Below are positions 15,484 to 23,035 of a stretch of 25,482 bases of DNA, in pieces. Source of the DNA: Cyanobacteria bacterium RUI128 (GTDB taxonomy: Bacteria > Cyanobacteriota > Vampirovibrionia > Gastranaerophilales > Gastranaerophilaceae); assembly GCA_024695725.1 (NCBI GenBank), contig JAILHQ010000024.1, positions 1 to 25,482 on the forward strand, read 5' to 3'. The position numbers and the translations under genes were made by a program. The notes below the pieces were generated by a model. That model saw only the letters and a program-made list of their open reading frames with translations. It ran no database searches and was not told the origin of the DNA. Each line of letters opens with the position of its first letter. The stretch's first letter is position 1.

Positions 15484-16074
15484 ATGAAAAAGTTTTTATT
15501 TATACTTTCAATATTATTAATCGCAGTGCTATTTGTACCAAAAATACAGGCAGAGCCTTATCTTGCAAGAGATTATGACGGAATAGAAGTACCGAAGGGA
15601 ACCTTTATCCCGGTTTTGGCGTTGCAGGATTTTTCTACAGCATACAGCGACAACACGAACGAATTAAAATTTGTCTGCTATAACGACGTTTACGAATTTG
15701 AAACAGTTATTATTCCGAAAGGAACGATTTTTTACGGGTTTATAGAGAAGAAAAATGAACCTATAATCGGTACCCACGGCTCGATGGTAGTCCGTATCAC
15801 AAAACTTGTATACGAGGACGGATTCACTATTCCTATGACGGGTTATATTTATACCCCTCAGGGGAACCTGATAGGCGGAGAAATGACTATGCCCGAACAC
15901 TGGGATAAAATGCCTCATTACCACAAAGGAATATCAAGACACTTTGTCGGAGTTCAGCAATACGTCCCGGGCGAATCAAGAAAAATGGGAGAACACGTAA
16001 CAATTACATCAGGCGCAAACCTTCTTATTGTCCTGACGAAACCGCTCTATATTACTCACACTATTGACCGATAG
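15484..16074 (+). CDS. Secreted hypothetical protein, VirB10/TrbI-like beta fold suspected
   Basis: A 196-residue protein with a signal peptide (MKKFLFILSILLIAVLFVPK, cut after QA). No named family is recognised with certainty. The mature part contains VPKGTFIPVLALQDFST, IIPKGTIFYGFIEKK, GSMVVRITKLVYEDG, IPMTGYIYTPQGNLIGGE and ITSGANLLIVLTKPL. The order (entry strand, PKGT strand, IT-x-L...DG, G-x-I, then a final hydrophobic strand) resembles the outer-membrane-complex fold of VirB10/TrbI proteins, but those conjugation proteins have a long N-terminal part that is absent here. Probably periplasmic or surface-associated. It lies 35 nt behind the membrane kinase and overlaps the convergent GT8 gene by 14 bases. 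A possible promoter sits directly upstream with almost no leader. Confidence 0.75.
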   Translation: MKKFLFILSILLIAVLFVPKIQAEPYLARDYDGIEVPKGTFIPVLALQDFSTAYSDNTNELKFVCYNDVYEFETVIIPKGTIFYGFIEKKNEPIIGTHGSMVVRITKLVYEDGFTIPMTGYIYTPQGNLIGGEMTMPEHWDKMPHYHKGISRHFVGVQQYVPGESRKMGEHVTITSGANLLIVLTKPLYITHTIDR

Positions 16075-16855
16075 CCTTCAGCATATCGTTATATTTACGC
16101 CAGTGTTCACTGTGCTGAACGGGAAGTATCCACGGCTTTATTGAATAGTGCAGAATTACAGGCTGATTTAGTGCCTGTGCATATTCATCTTTCCTCTTTG
16201 GAAAAGCATTCGGATCGTCTGTCGTGAGCATAAGATTATATTTTAAAGGTAAATACAAAACCCTGTTCTGACAGATATAATTCAGCACATCCTGATCAGA
16301 ATAATCGTTCCCCGACTCTTTCAGTTTATCAAATATTTTTTCCTCAAGCTTTTCTTCCCTGAATTTTTTAAGATTCATCAGCATAACACCCGAATTAAAA
16401 TAAATCTCATCATCTCTCAAATCTGCACGACAGGTCATCAAATCGGAATACTTATCCTCAACCGCACCGACAAGATAATTCTCAATATCATAATTCCACA
16501 ACTTTGATATATCATCTAAGATAACCACATCCGAATCAAGATAAACAATCTTATCCACATCCGTAAGTGAAGGAAGCCTCAATCGGTACAACGCCGAAAC
16601 CCCAACCCTTTCATCATGAACAATTCCCTCAAAATCAGAATTATCCATCTCTATATATCGGGGGGAAATACGTGGATAATTTAATCTTTTTTGAAAAGTT
16701 TCAAAATCTTTTTTGAACTCCTCCTCCGGAATATCACACATTATGAAAAACTGATGTTCATTATCCGCACCGTTAGACAGAACAGAACAAATCGTTGTAT
16801 ATGTATATTCAAGCCAGTCTTTAGTTACCCCGAAAGCTATGTTTATTTTTTCCAT
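16061..16855 (-). CDS. Glycosyltransferase family 8 protein
   Basis: A 264-residue retaining glycosyltransferase of the GT8 type, related to LPS galactosyl- and glucosyltransferases. The nucleotide-sugar end is visible (INIAFGVTKDWLEYTYTTI). The metal-binding DxD is Asp107-Ser-Asp109 in VYLDSDVVI. The acceptor-side motifs YFNSGVMLMNLKKFRE and DQDVLNYI and the C-terminal ILHYSIKPW (metal-binding His) are present. There is no signal peptide or membrane helix, so it acts on the cytoplasmic face in surface glycan assembly. It is monocistronic, with AAGG upstream of the ATG at a rather long distance, so the start is likely but not certain. Its last 14 bases overlap the end of the secreted-protein gene. 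Confidence 0.93.
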   Translation of the reverse strand: MEKINIAFGVTKDWLEYTYTTICSVLSNGADNEHQFFIMCDIPEEEFKKDFETFQKRLNYPRISPRYIEMDNSDFEGIVHDERVGVSALYRLRLPSLTDVDKIVYLDSDVVILDDISKLWNYDIENYLVGAVEDKYSDLMTCRADLRDDEIYFNSGVMLMNLKKFREEKLEEKIFDKLKESGNDYSDQDVLNYICQNRVLYLPLKYNLMLTTDDPNAFPKRKDEYAQALNQPVILHYSIKPWILPVQHSEHWRKYNDMLKAIGQ

Positions 16856-16977
16856 ATATTACCAGCCTTGAGAATGTTTCTCTGCAAGTTTTTTATTTAC
16901 CTTATCCTCTTCATTAAACACAAAATATTATACCACAGGGAATTTTAATATATCCGATTAAATCCTCCATTACTTCA

Positions 16978-16986
16978 TGATATAAT
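16978..16986 (+). promoter_or_regulatory. Extended -10 of the phosphohexomutase gene
   Basis: TGATATAAT is a perfect TGN-TATAAT. Transcription would begin near 16993, leaving about 20 nt of leader containing AGGAG (17000-17004). No recognisable -35. Confidence 0.65.
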
Positions 16987-17012
16987 TCTAAGGGAACACA
17001 GGAGTTTAAATA

Positions 17013-18413
17013 ATGAGCAAAATTAAATTTGGCACGGACGGTTGGAGAGCAATTGTAGGACAAGATTTTACAGAAGCGAATGTAAAGTTAGTTGCACATT
17101 CTGTCGCTAAGTATGTTTATGAAACTTACGGTATCGGAAAAGAAATAATCATAGGCTATGACCCGCGTAATATGGCAGATGTTTTTTCAAAACTCACTGC
17201 TGAAATTCTTTCAGGTTACGGGTTTAAAGTATCTTATTCTTCACGTGTTGTACCTACCCCTGTGCTTGCTTACTGCGCAAAAAACAGAAATTCCTGTGCC
17301 GTTATGTTTACCGCATCACATAACCCGCCGGAATACCTTGGTATAAAATTTATCCCTGACTATGCCGGGCCTGCAACGAAAGAAATAACTGATAAACTTG
17401 AAGAAAATATCGCTCTCATAGAAAGCGGGAAATGGGAAATGGAAAATAATAAACCGTTATCATATACCCCGACAGACTTTTCGCAAGAGTATTATGAACA
17501 CATGGAAAAACTAATTGATTTTGAATCAATAAAAAAAGCTGATTTAAAGATAATCTTTGACGGGCTGTATTCTGCAAGTGTCGGATATTTTGACACCTTA
17601 TTAAAAAATCACAATATCCCGTTTGACAGTATGCATATGAACCACGATCCTAATTTTGGCGGTGGAATGCCTGAGCCGAAACCTAAATATATGTCAGATT
17701 TAATAGAAAAAATCAAGAACACAACAAACACCGTAGGGTTTGCCAATGACGGTGATGCCGACAGATTCGGTGTGATAAACGAAAACGGGGAATATGTTAC
17801 CCCGAACGAAATCATTGCAATACTTTTAAAACACCTGAGAGAAAACAAAAAACTGTCAGGTTGCCTCGTTAAAACAGTCGGCGCAAGTCTTATGCTGGAT
17901 AAAGTTGCCGAAAAAACAGGGGTGGAGGTTGTAGAAACTGCAGTTGGTTTTAAGCACGTCGGTCAGGCAATGAGAGAAAATGACTGCCTTATCGGCGGCG
18001 AAGAATCAGGCGGACTCAGCATAAAAGGGCATATCCCTGAAAAAGACGGACTTCTTGCAAACCTGCTCATATTAGAGGCTATGGCTTATTGGAAGAAATC
18101 TCTCGTTCAGATTCAAAACGAACTGAAAGATTTCGTCGGGGCTGATTTTGTTAATGACAGAGTAGATTTCAAACTTAACGACCGCTCGGAAATCGAAACG
18201 GTTATAAATAAAATTTCGCAGCTGAAATCTGTCTGCGGGATGGAACTTATTAAAACCGACAGAAAAGACGGAATAAAGGTTTATTTCGGAAACGACAGCT
18301 GGGTGCTTGCAAGACCGAGCGGAACAGAACCGCTTTTAAGAATTTATTTTGAAAGCAGCAGTGATGATAAACTGAAACAACTTGAAAAAGAAACCCTCGA
18401 TTTCATAAAATAA
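17013..18413 (+). CDS. Phosphoglucomutase/phosphomannomutase family protein
   Basis: A 466-residue alpha-D-phosphohexomutase, interconverting hexose 1- and 6-phosphates. All four family signatures are visible: N-terminal KFGTDGWRAIVG, the phosphoserine loop TASHNPPEYLGIKF with Ser102, the metal loop NDGDADRFGV, the sugar loop GGEESGGLS, and the phosphate-binding RPSGTEPLLRIYFES near the C-terminus. The DGWRAIVG form points to the broad phosphoglucomutase/phosphomannomutase group rather than classical GlmM, which has DGIRG, so glucose, mannose or glucosamine phosphate remain possible substrates. AGGAG precedes the ATG by 8 nt, with a TGATATAAT promoter just upstream. It would feed nucleotide-sugar supply for the glycosyltransferases nearby. 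It directly abuts convergent ispG. Confidence 0.95.
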   Translation: MSKIKFGTDGWRAIVGQDFTEANVKLVAHSVAKYVYETYGIGKEIIIGYDPRNMADVFSKLTAEILSGYGFKVSYSSRVVPTPVLAYCAKNRNSCAVMFTASHNPPEYLGIKFIPDYAGPATKEITDKLEENIALIESGKWEMENNKPLSYTPTDFSQEYYEHMEKLIDFESIKKADLKIIFDGLYSASVGYFDTLLKNHNIPFDSMHMNHDPNFGGGMPEPKPKYMSDLIEKIKNTTNTVGFANDGDADRFGVINENGEYVTPNEIIAILLKHLRENKKLSGCLVKTVGASLMLDKVAEKTGVEVVETAVGFKHVGQAMRENDCLIGGEESGGLSIKGHIPEKDGLLANLLILEAMAYWKKSLVQIQNELKDFVGADFVNDRVDFKLNDRSEIETVINKISQLKSVCGMELIKTDRKDGIKVYFGNDSWVLARPSGTEPLLRIYFESSSDDKLKQLEKETLDFIK

Positions 18414-19487
18414 TTATATTTTCAAACCTTTATAATCTTGTTTAATGACTTCTTCAAGTTTATCCAAAAGTTCATCTTCGGGTATTCTTGATAGTATAAT
18501 TTCGCCTTTTTTAAAGATATAACCTTCGCCTATTGCGCCTGCAATACCATAATCGGCGTGTGATGCCTCACCTGGCCCGTTGACCGGACAGCCCATTGTT
18601 GCAATAGTTATCGGTAAATCAAGTTTTGAAAATCTGTTTTCTACCTTCTTGGCAAGCCCGATAAGATCAATTTGTGTTCTTCCGCAGGTCGGACAGGAAA
18701 CAAAGTTTACCCCTCTTTGACGTAAGCCCAAAGATTTTAAAATACCCCATCCTGCGTGAACTTCTTCCACAGGGTCTTCCGTAAGTGAAACTCTTATTGT
18801 ATCACCTATACCCTCAGCCAACAGCGTACCTATTCCGACAGAAGATTTTATTAAACCGCCTTTTAAAGTTCCGGCCTCGGTTACACCCACGTGAAGAGGA
18901 TAATCAACTTTTTTTGCCATTAGTCTGTATGCATCAATAGTTGTCGGAACATCAGATGATTTGAGCGAAATTTTTATCTTGTCATAGTTTAAATCTTCTA
19001 AAATTCTGACGTGTCCCATTGCACTTTCGACCATTTTTTCAGCCAGAGTCAAGTCTTCTCTTGCCTTCAATTCTTTTTCAAGAGAGCCTGCATTGATACC
19101 TATACGGATAGGAACATTGTTTGCCTTAGCCAAACTAACCACCTTTTGGGTATGTTCAGCCTTTCCGATATTACCCGGATTAATTCTGAGTGCATCAACT
19201 CCGTTTTCAATACACTGAACAGCCAGCCTGTAATCAAAGTGAATATCCGCAACCAACGGCAGCGGCGATTTTTTCACAAGCGTTTTTATTGCATCTGCTG
19301 CATCTTTGTTCAATACGGCAAGTCTGACTATTTCACAACCTGCTTCATAAAACTCATTAATCTGCGCAAGGGTTGACTCAATATCACGTGTATCCGTATT
19401 ACACATAGTCTGTACCGATACAGGTGCATCTCCGCCTATTTTTACATCTCTTATTTGTATCTGCTTTGATTTTCTTCTCTCTATCAT
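18414..19487 (-). CDS. ispG: 4-hydroxy-3-methylbut-2-en-1-yl diphosphate synthase (flavodoxin)
   Basis: The penultimate MEP-pathway enzyme, a [4Fe-4S] protein that turns MEcPP into HMBPP for isoprenoid synthesis. Recognised by RRKSKQIQIRDVKIGG and PVSVQTMCNTDTRD at the N-terminus, ADIHFDYRLA and LRINPGNIG in the TIM barrel, and the cluster ligands in SCPTCGRTQIDL and GCPVNGPGEASHADYG. The frame is open to a TTG at 19508, but TATAAT on this strand (19502-19497) lies inside that extension, so ATG 19487 (MIERRKSK) is chosen, giving 357 residues. No Shine-Dalgarno is present and the -10 is only 9 nt away, so the mRNA may be nearly leaderless. The compact two-domain bacterial form, not the three-domain plant type. 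Ends flush with the phosphohexomutase gene. Confidence 0.95.
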   Translation of the reverse strand: MIERRKSKQIQIRDVKIGGDAPVSVQTMCNTDTRDIESTLAQINEFYEAGCEIVRLAVLNKDAADAIKTLVKKSPLPLVADIHFDYRLAVQCIENGVDALRINPGNIGKAEHTQKVVSLAKANNVPIRIGINAGSLEKELKAREDLTLAEKMVESAMGHVRILEDLNYDKIKISLKSSDVPTTIDAYRLMAKKVDYPLHVGVTEAGTLKGGLIKSSVGIGTLLAEGIGDTIRVSLTEDPVEEVHAGWGILKSLGLRQRGVNFVSCPTCGRTQIDLIGLAKKVENRFSKLDLPITIATMGCPVNGPGEASHADYGIAGAIGEGYIFKKGEIILSRIPEDELLDKLEEVIKQDYKGLKI

Positions 19488-19496
19488 AATGTTTAT

Positions 19497-19502
19497 ATTA
19501 TA
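19497..19502 (-). promoter_or_regulatory. -10 box of ispG
   Basis: Perfect TATAAT on the - strand, 9 nt before the ispG ATG. The -35 region is weak. It implies a leader of only 2-3 nt. Confidence 0.5.
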
Positions 19503-19540
19503 GCCCAAAAAATTTTACTATTCACTTAGAATAAATTTTA

Positions 19541-19549
19541 TGATATAAT
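19541..19549 (+). promoter_or_regulatory. Extended -10 of the ZorA-like operon
   Basis: TGATATAAT, identical to the one before the phosphohexomutase gene, followed by AAGGAG (19558-19563) and the ATG at 19571. Probably the sole promoter for the three genes to 22634. Confidence 0.65.
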
Positions 19550-19570
19550 TCCACTTAAGGAGAGAATACT

Positions 19571-20473
19571 ATGGAATTTGTAATGAAATGTTTAAAAGAC
19601 CCTCCGGTCTTGATAATTATATCCACTTTCTGGGGTGGGATGATATATACTATGAGTAAATATTTTTGGGTTGCTAAGAATCTGAAAAAATTATGTGCAG
19701 ATTTGGAAACCTTCACCAAAAGTAATTTATCATACAGATTTGAAGAATTTAAACAAATATTGCTTGGAAACCCGTGTACGAAACACGCATTTGAAGATTT
19801 TCAGGACTCACTGATTTTCTCAGATACTCTGGCTTTTCAGGATTCGGAAGACAAAATCGAATACGAAAATGTATCAGAAAGCGTATCGGGTATCCAAACA
19901 TCAACAGATATACCTTATTATTTCAACGAAGAATCGATGGTTTATCCGTTCTATAACAAAGGTTTTGTTGCAACACTACCGGAGTTGCTGACAGGTTTCG
20001 GTCCGTTGTTTACCTTCTTGAAGATTGCAACAGCGTTCGGTCTGTTAGACTTTTCAACAGCTGAAACAATTACTCACACCGTTGCTGAGTTCGTAGGCGA
20101 TATGCAGATTGCGGCTATCTGTTCCGTACTTGCGGTAGGTTCTTGTTTGACCTTCACAATTACAGACAGACTTGTTACAGCTATCGTGGTAATGAATGCC
20201 TGCCATAAAACTCAGGGCAAGTTAGCATCATTGTTCAATGTTGTTACTACTGAATCATTTATGATCGACTTGTTGAAGACTTCTAAGATCCAAAACCACG
20301 AAAACGGTACAATTTTAAGAGGTATTCCAAAATCATTTGCAACAACAATACAAAAGGATTTGGCAAACGTAATTATGCCATACTTAGACAGCTTAATCTT
20401 CGGTGTTAACACATTGAACGACACAATGTCTAAGAAAGGCGGAGACGGCGACGAGTTAGGCGGATTATTCTAG
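19571..20473 (+). CDS. MotA/TolQ/ExbB-type stator protein, ZorA-like, short form
   Basis: A 300-residue inner-membrane protein. Helix 1 is about 12-28 (VLIIISTFWGGMIYTM). A cytosolic stretch (30-130) holds the YFNEESMVYPFYNKGF segment. Helix 2 (134-155) contains LPELLTGFGPLFTFLKI, strongly like the P-x-LLTGLGILGTF motif of ZorA. Helix 3 (about 178-205) is MQIAAICSVLAVGSCLTF. This identifies a proton-channel subunit of the MotA/TolQ/ExbB superfamily, nearest to ZorA of the Zorya anti-phage system. Typical ZorA has a long helical cytoplasmic tail that makes it about twice this size; here only about 100 residues follow helix 3, ending in a Gly/Asp-rich tip. AAGGAG sets the start. It is immediately followed by a MotB-like gene (9-nt gap). 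Confidence 0.82.
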   Translation: MEFVMKCLKDPPVLIIISTFWGGMIYTMSKYFWVAKNLKKLCADLETFTKSNLSYRFEEFKQILLGNPCTKHAFEDFQDSLIFSDTLAFQDSEDKIEYENVSESVSGIQTSTDIPYYFNEESMVYPFYNKGFVATLPELLTGFGPLFTFLKIATAFGLLDFSTAETITHTVAEFVGDMQIAAICSVLAVGSCLTFTITDRLVTAIVVMNACHKTQGKLASLFNVVTTESFMIDLLKTSKIQNHENGTILRGIPKSFATTIQKDLANVIMPYLDSLIFGVNTLNDTMSKKGGDGDELGGLF

Positions 20474-20482
20474 GAGCAGACC

Positions 20483-21280
20483 ATGGGAGCAAAGGCAAGA
20501 CCTAAAAAACACGAAGAAGGCGGAAATATTTTCTGGGTAACCATGTCCGACTTATTCATCGGTATGTTCATGATTTTTGCTACCCTGTTTTTTGCATTCT
20601 GTGCGAACACAGGTCAGGGGCAGATGGAAGCTGCTCAGGCTACAGAACAGGCTGTCGAAAAAATTGTTCAGAAACTCGAACAGGAAGATATTAACGTTGT
20701 TGAAATATCTGAAGATGCTGAAATTGTTGAACCAAAACCTGATCAGAAAAAGATTGATGTTGAAATCGACCCGTTTACAGGTATGGCTAAAATTTCAGAC
20801 TTAGAGTTGTTTGAATTAAACAGTGCTCAACTTACACCTGCAGGAAGACAGTTCCTGACAAAGTTTATTCCTATCTATCTTGATAGTGTTTTATCAAACG
20901 ATTTGAAAAAGTACATAAGATATATTGTTATCCAGGGGCACACTGACTCACAACTGTTCAGAGGTGTAACTTCTCCGCAGGAACAGTACATGAAAAATAT
21001 GAACTTGTCTCTGAATCGTGCTTATAACGTTGCAGAGTTCACTTTCCAACTGACAAAAAATAAACCTTATTATAAAGATTTAACACACATAATCAGGGTA
21101 GAAGGCGCAAGTTTCAGTAAACCTATTAAGGTTAACGGAAAAGAAAATTATAAACTGAGCAGACGTGTTGAGCTGAGACTTGTATTGAAAGAACAAAAAC
21201 TTGATATGCTTCAACAATTTATTAAAGGTGCAAGCGTCGTAACAAAACCTAAAGGTGACAGCACTTATGAAAAGCTTTGA
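20483..21280 (+). CDS. MotB/OmpA-type stator protein, ZorB-like
   Basis: A 265-residue protein with a basic cytosolic N-terminus and one membrane helix (about 22-40, [18 protein letters not shown]). Asp23 in FWVTMSDLF sits where MotB and ZorB carry the proton-binding aspartate. A charged helical linker (45-90) leads to an OmpA-like peptidoglycan-binding domain (about 105-238) with [35 protein letters not shown] and LSRRVELRL. The pair should form a proton-driven 5:2 stator anchored to the wall. The ribosome site AGGAG overlaps the stop of the ZorA-like gene, so the two are coupled, and the end overlaps the UPF0210 gene by 14 bases. ZorC, ZorD or ZorE are not present within the window. Confidence 0.85.
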   Translation: MGAKARPKKHEEGGNIFWVTMSDLFIGMFMIFATLFFAFCANTGQGQMEAAQATEQAVEKIVQKLEQEDINVVEISEDAEIVEPKPDQKKIDVEIDPFTGMAKISDLELFELNSAQLTPAGRQFLTKFIPIYLDSVLSNDLKKYIRYIVIQGHTDSQLFRGVTSPQEQYMKNMNLSLNRAYNVAEFTFQLTKNKPYYKDLTHIIRVEGASFSKPIKVNGKENYKLSRRVELRLVLKEQKLDMLQQFIKGASVVTKPKGDSTYEKL

Positions 21281-22634
21281 TGAAAAACTTGTACTTGAAA
21301 CTATCAATATGATTAGGCTCTATAATCTCGATATCAGAACAGTCACTATGGCTATCAGTCTGAGAGATTGCATTGACCGAGATATTAACGTGCTTTGCAA
21401 ACGTGTCAGAGAAAAGATTTTAAACCACGCACAAAATCTGGTTAAATACGCTGAAGAAATCGGAGACGGTTACGCAATACCTATCGTGAACAAACGAATT
21501 GCGATAACCCCGATATCTGTAATCGGCGAATCTTGCGACAGTTATGATTATGTAAAAATAGCCAAAACGCTTGATGATGTCGCAAAAGAAGTCGGCGTTG
21601 ATTTTGTCGGCGGGTATTCTGCACTTGTAGAAAAAGGTTGCACAAAAGGCGATTTGGCACTGATTAAATCGATACCTGAAGCGCTTGCAACAACAAGCAG
21701 ACTGTGTTCATCAGTAAATGTCGGAAGCTCAAAAGCCGGTATCAATATGGACGCAATACTTGAAGTCGCACAAACAATCAAAAACGCGGCAGAGCTTACA
21801 AAAGATACTGACGGCTTGGGTGCTGCAAAGTTTGTCTGTTTCTGTAACTCCGTAAGCGATAACCCGTTCATGGCGGGAGCATATTGCGGATACGGCGAAC
21901 CCGAAGTTGCATTGAATGTCGGAGTATCCGGCCCCGGAGTAGTTAAAGCGGCAATCTCAGATTTAGACAAAAAAGCTGATTTGGGTACTTTGGCAAAAAC
22001 TATTAAAAATACTGCTTATAAGATAACTTCAGCAGGCGAATTGGTCGGCAGAAAACTCGCCGCAAAACTCGATATACCGTTCGGTGTAATCGATTTGTCA
22101 CTGGCTCCGACCCCTGCAATCGGAGACAGCGTTGCAGAGATTTTTCAGGCAATGGGGCTTGAACACGTGGGCGCACACGGCACAACCGCGGCTCTGGCAA
22201 TGCTGAATGATGCCGTTAAAAAAGGCGGAATTATGGCAAGCTCTTACGTAGGCGGTCTGTCAGGCGCGTTTATTCCTGTGTCGGAGGATGCAGGCATGAT
22301 TGAAGCTGCATCAAACGGACATTTGACCTTTGATAAACTGGAAGCTATGACTTCTGTATGCTCAGTAGGCTTGGATATGATAGCCGTTCCGGGAGATACA
22401 CCTGTATCAACCATCGCAGGTATTATCGCGGATGAAATGGCTATCGGTATGATTAACAAGAAAACGACAGCCGTAAGACTTATCCCTGCCATAGGCAAAA
22501 CCGTCGGAGATAAAGTTGTGTTTGGCGGACTGTTGGGCGAAGCTCCTGTTATGGCAGTGAACAACCTTTCTTCTGCTGATTTCGTGAACAGAGCCGGAAG
22601 AATACCTGCACCTATTCATAGTTTGAACAACTAG
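21267..22634 (+). CDS. UPF0210/DUF711 family protein
   Basis: The protein matches the UPF0210 (DUF711, 'PFL family') proteins, whose biochemical role is not established. Recognisable stretches: [110 protein letters not shown] and [21 protein letters not shown]. The 455-residue length is usual. The frame is open from GTG 21255, but AAAGGTGA (21253-21258) is an ideal ribosome site for ATG 21267, so that start is used. In other bacteria this gene often follows a small ACT-domain gene (UPF0237); here it instead overlaps the ZorB-like gene by 14 bases, an unusual pairing. No membrane segment is evident. Confidence 0.93.
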   Translation: MKSFDEKLVLETINMIRLYNLDIRTVTMAISLRDCIDRDINVLCKRVREKILNHAQNLVKYAEEIGDGYAIPIVNKRIAITPISVIGESCDSYDYVKIAKTLDDVAKEVGVDFVGGYSALVEKGCTKGDLALIKSIPEALATTSRLCSSVNVGSSKAGINMDAILEVAQTIKNAAELTKDTDGLGAAKFVCFCNSVSDNPFMAGAYCGYGEPEVALNVGVSGPGVVKAAISDLDKKADLGTLAKTIKNTAYKITSAGELVGRKLAAKLDIPFGVIDLSLAPTPAIGDSVAEIFQAMGLEHVGAHGTTAALAMLNDAVKKGGIMASSYVGGLSGAFIPVSEDAGMIEAASNGHLTFDKLEAMTSVCSVGLDMIAVPGDTPVSTIAGIIADEMAIGMINKKTTAVRLIPAIGKTVGDKVVFGGLLGEAPVMAVNNLSSADFVNRAGRIPAPIHSLNN

Positions 22635-22649
22635 TGAGTATATGTATTA

Positions 22650-22667
22650 TTATTTACCCCTAAATAA
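22650..22667. repeat. Palindrome with the ATTTACCCCT half-site
   Basis: TTATTTACCCCTAAATAA forms a 7-bp stem with a CCCC loop, 15 nt after the UPF0210 stop. Ten bases match the end of the inverted-repeat element at 2225-2410. Too AT-rich to be a convincing terminator. Confidence 0.4.
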
Positions 22668-22672
22668 TTTAC

Positions 22673-22701
22673 TTGATATTTTAACGTATTTATTTTAGAA
22701 T
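22673..22701 (+). promoter_or_regulatory. Promoter of tRNA-Gly
   Basis: TTGATA (22673-22678), 17-nt spacer, TAGAAT (22696-22701). Transcription would begin about 7 nt before the mature tRNA 5' end. Confidence 0.7.
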
Positions 22702-22715
22702 TATCTTACGCGAGT

Positions 22716-22791
22716 GCGGACGTAGCTCAGTTGGTAGAGTATCTGCCTTCCAAGCAGACTGTCGCGAGTTCGAGTCTCGTCGTCCGCTCCA
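22716..22791 (+). tRNA. tRNA-Gly (anticodon TCC)
   Basis: A 76-nt cloverleaf with the CCA end encoded. The acceptor stem pairs GCGGACG with CGTCCGC (7 of 7), followed by discriminator T and CCA. The D arm contains AGCTCAGTTGGTAGAG, the anticodon stem pairs TCTGC with GCAGA around the loop CTTCCAA (anticodon TCC), and the T arm holds the GTTCGAGTC-type loop. Reads GGA and probably other GGN codons. It has its own promoter and a terminator directly downstream. The 3' end is repeated several times in the next 200 bp. Confidence 0.97.
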
Positions 22792-22794
22792 TTT

Positions 22795-22826
22795 AAAAAA
22801 AGACTTCCGAAAGGGAGTCTTTTTTT
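22795..22826 (+). terminator. tRNA-Gly terminator (copy 1)
   Basis: AAGACTTCC-GAAA-GGGAGTCTT hairpin with a GAAA tetraloop, one G-U pair and seven T after it. Confidence 0.9.
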
Positions 22827-22866
22827 GTTGCGGACATCCTCGACTCTTCGGTCTCGTCCCTCCAAT

Positions 22867-22889
22867 TCAAACGATACTTAATCGTTTGA
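22867..22889. repeat. Perfect palindrome between the terminator copies
   Basis: TCAAACGAT and ATCGTTTGA pair around the 5-nt loop ACTTA. No T run follows, so it is not a classical terminator; it may be a recombination or protein-binding site. Confidence 0.5.
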
Positions 22890-22910
22890 GCCGGAGTCCT
22901 TGCTCCATTT

Positions 22911-22941
22911 AAAAAAAGACTTCCGAAAGGGAGTCTTTTTT
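22911..22941 (+). terminator. Duplicate terminator (copy 2)
   Basis: Same hairpin as the tRNA-Gly terminator, with six T after it, 116 bp downstream. No complete gene lies between the two copies. Confidence 0.85.
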
Positions 22942-23020
22942 GATGAGTACTTTTGACCAAACCCACGCCTGCAGAACTTTCGTCCGCTAATAAAAGACCA
23001 TTACATATATGTATATAATA

Positions 23021-23029
23021 TGGTATAAT
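23021..23029 (+). promoter_or_regulatory. Extended -10 of the exonuclease-RecQ gene
   Basis: TGGTATAAT is a perfect TGN-TATAAT. The ATG follows after only 6 nt, so the transcript should start on the A of ATG (leaderless). Confidence 0.65.
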
Positions 23030-23035
23030 CTGCAT

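Larger units (their letters stand above)
22786..22941 (+). repeat. Direct repeat of the tRNA-Gly 3' end plus terminator
   Basis: A perfect 40-bp direct repeat occupies 22786-22825 and 22902-22941. Each copy begins with GCTCCA (the last six bases of the tRNA) and contains the whole terminator hairpin. The 76 bp between hold a possible relic of the same tRNA (GCGGAC at 22830 and TCGGTCTCGTCCCTCCA ending at 22864) and a palindrome at 22867-22889. This looks like repeated insertion, excision or duplication at the tRNA 3' end. Confidence 0.8.

Noticed and set aside
19571..22634. Calling a complete Zorya defence system
   Set aside because: No ZorC, ZorD or ZorE homologue is present and the ZorA tail is missing; only the stator pair is supported.
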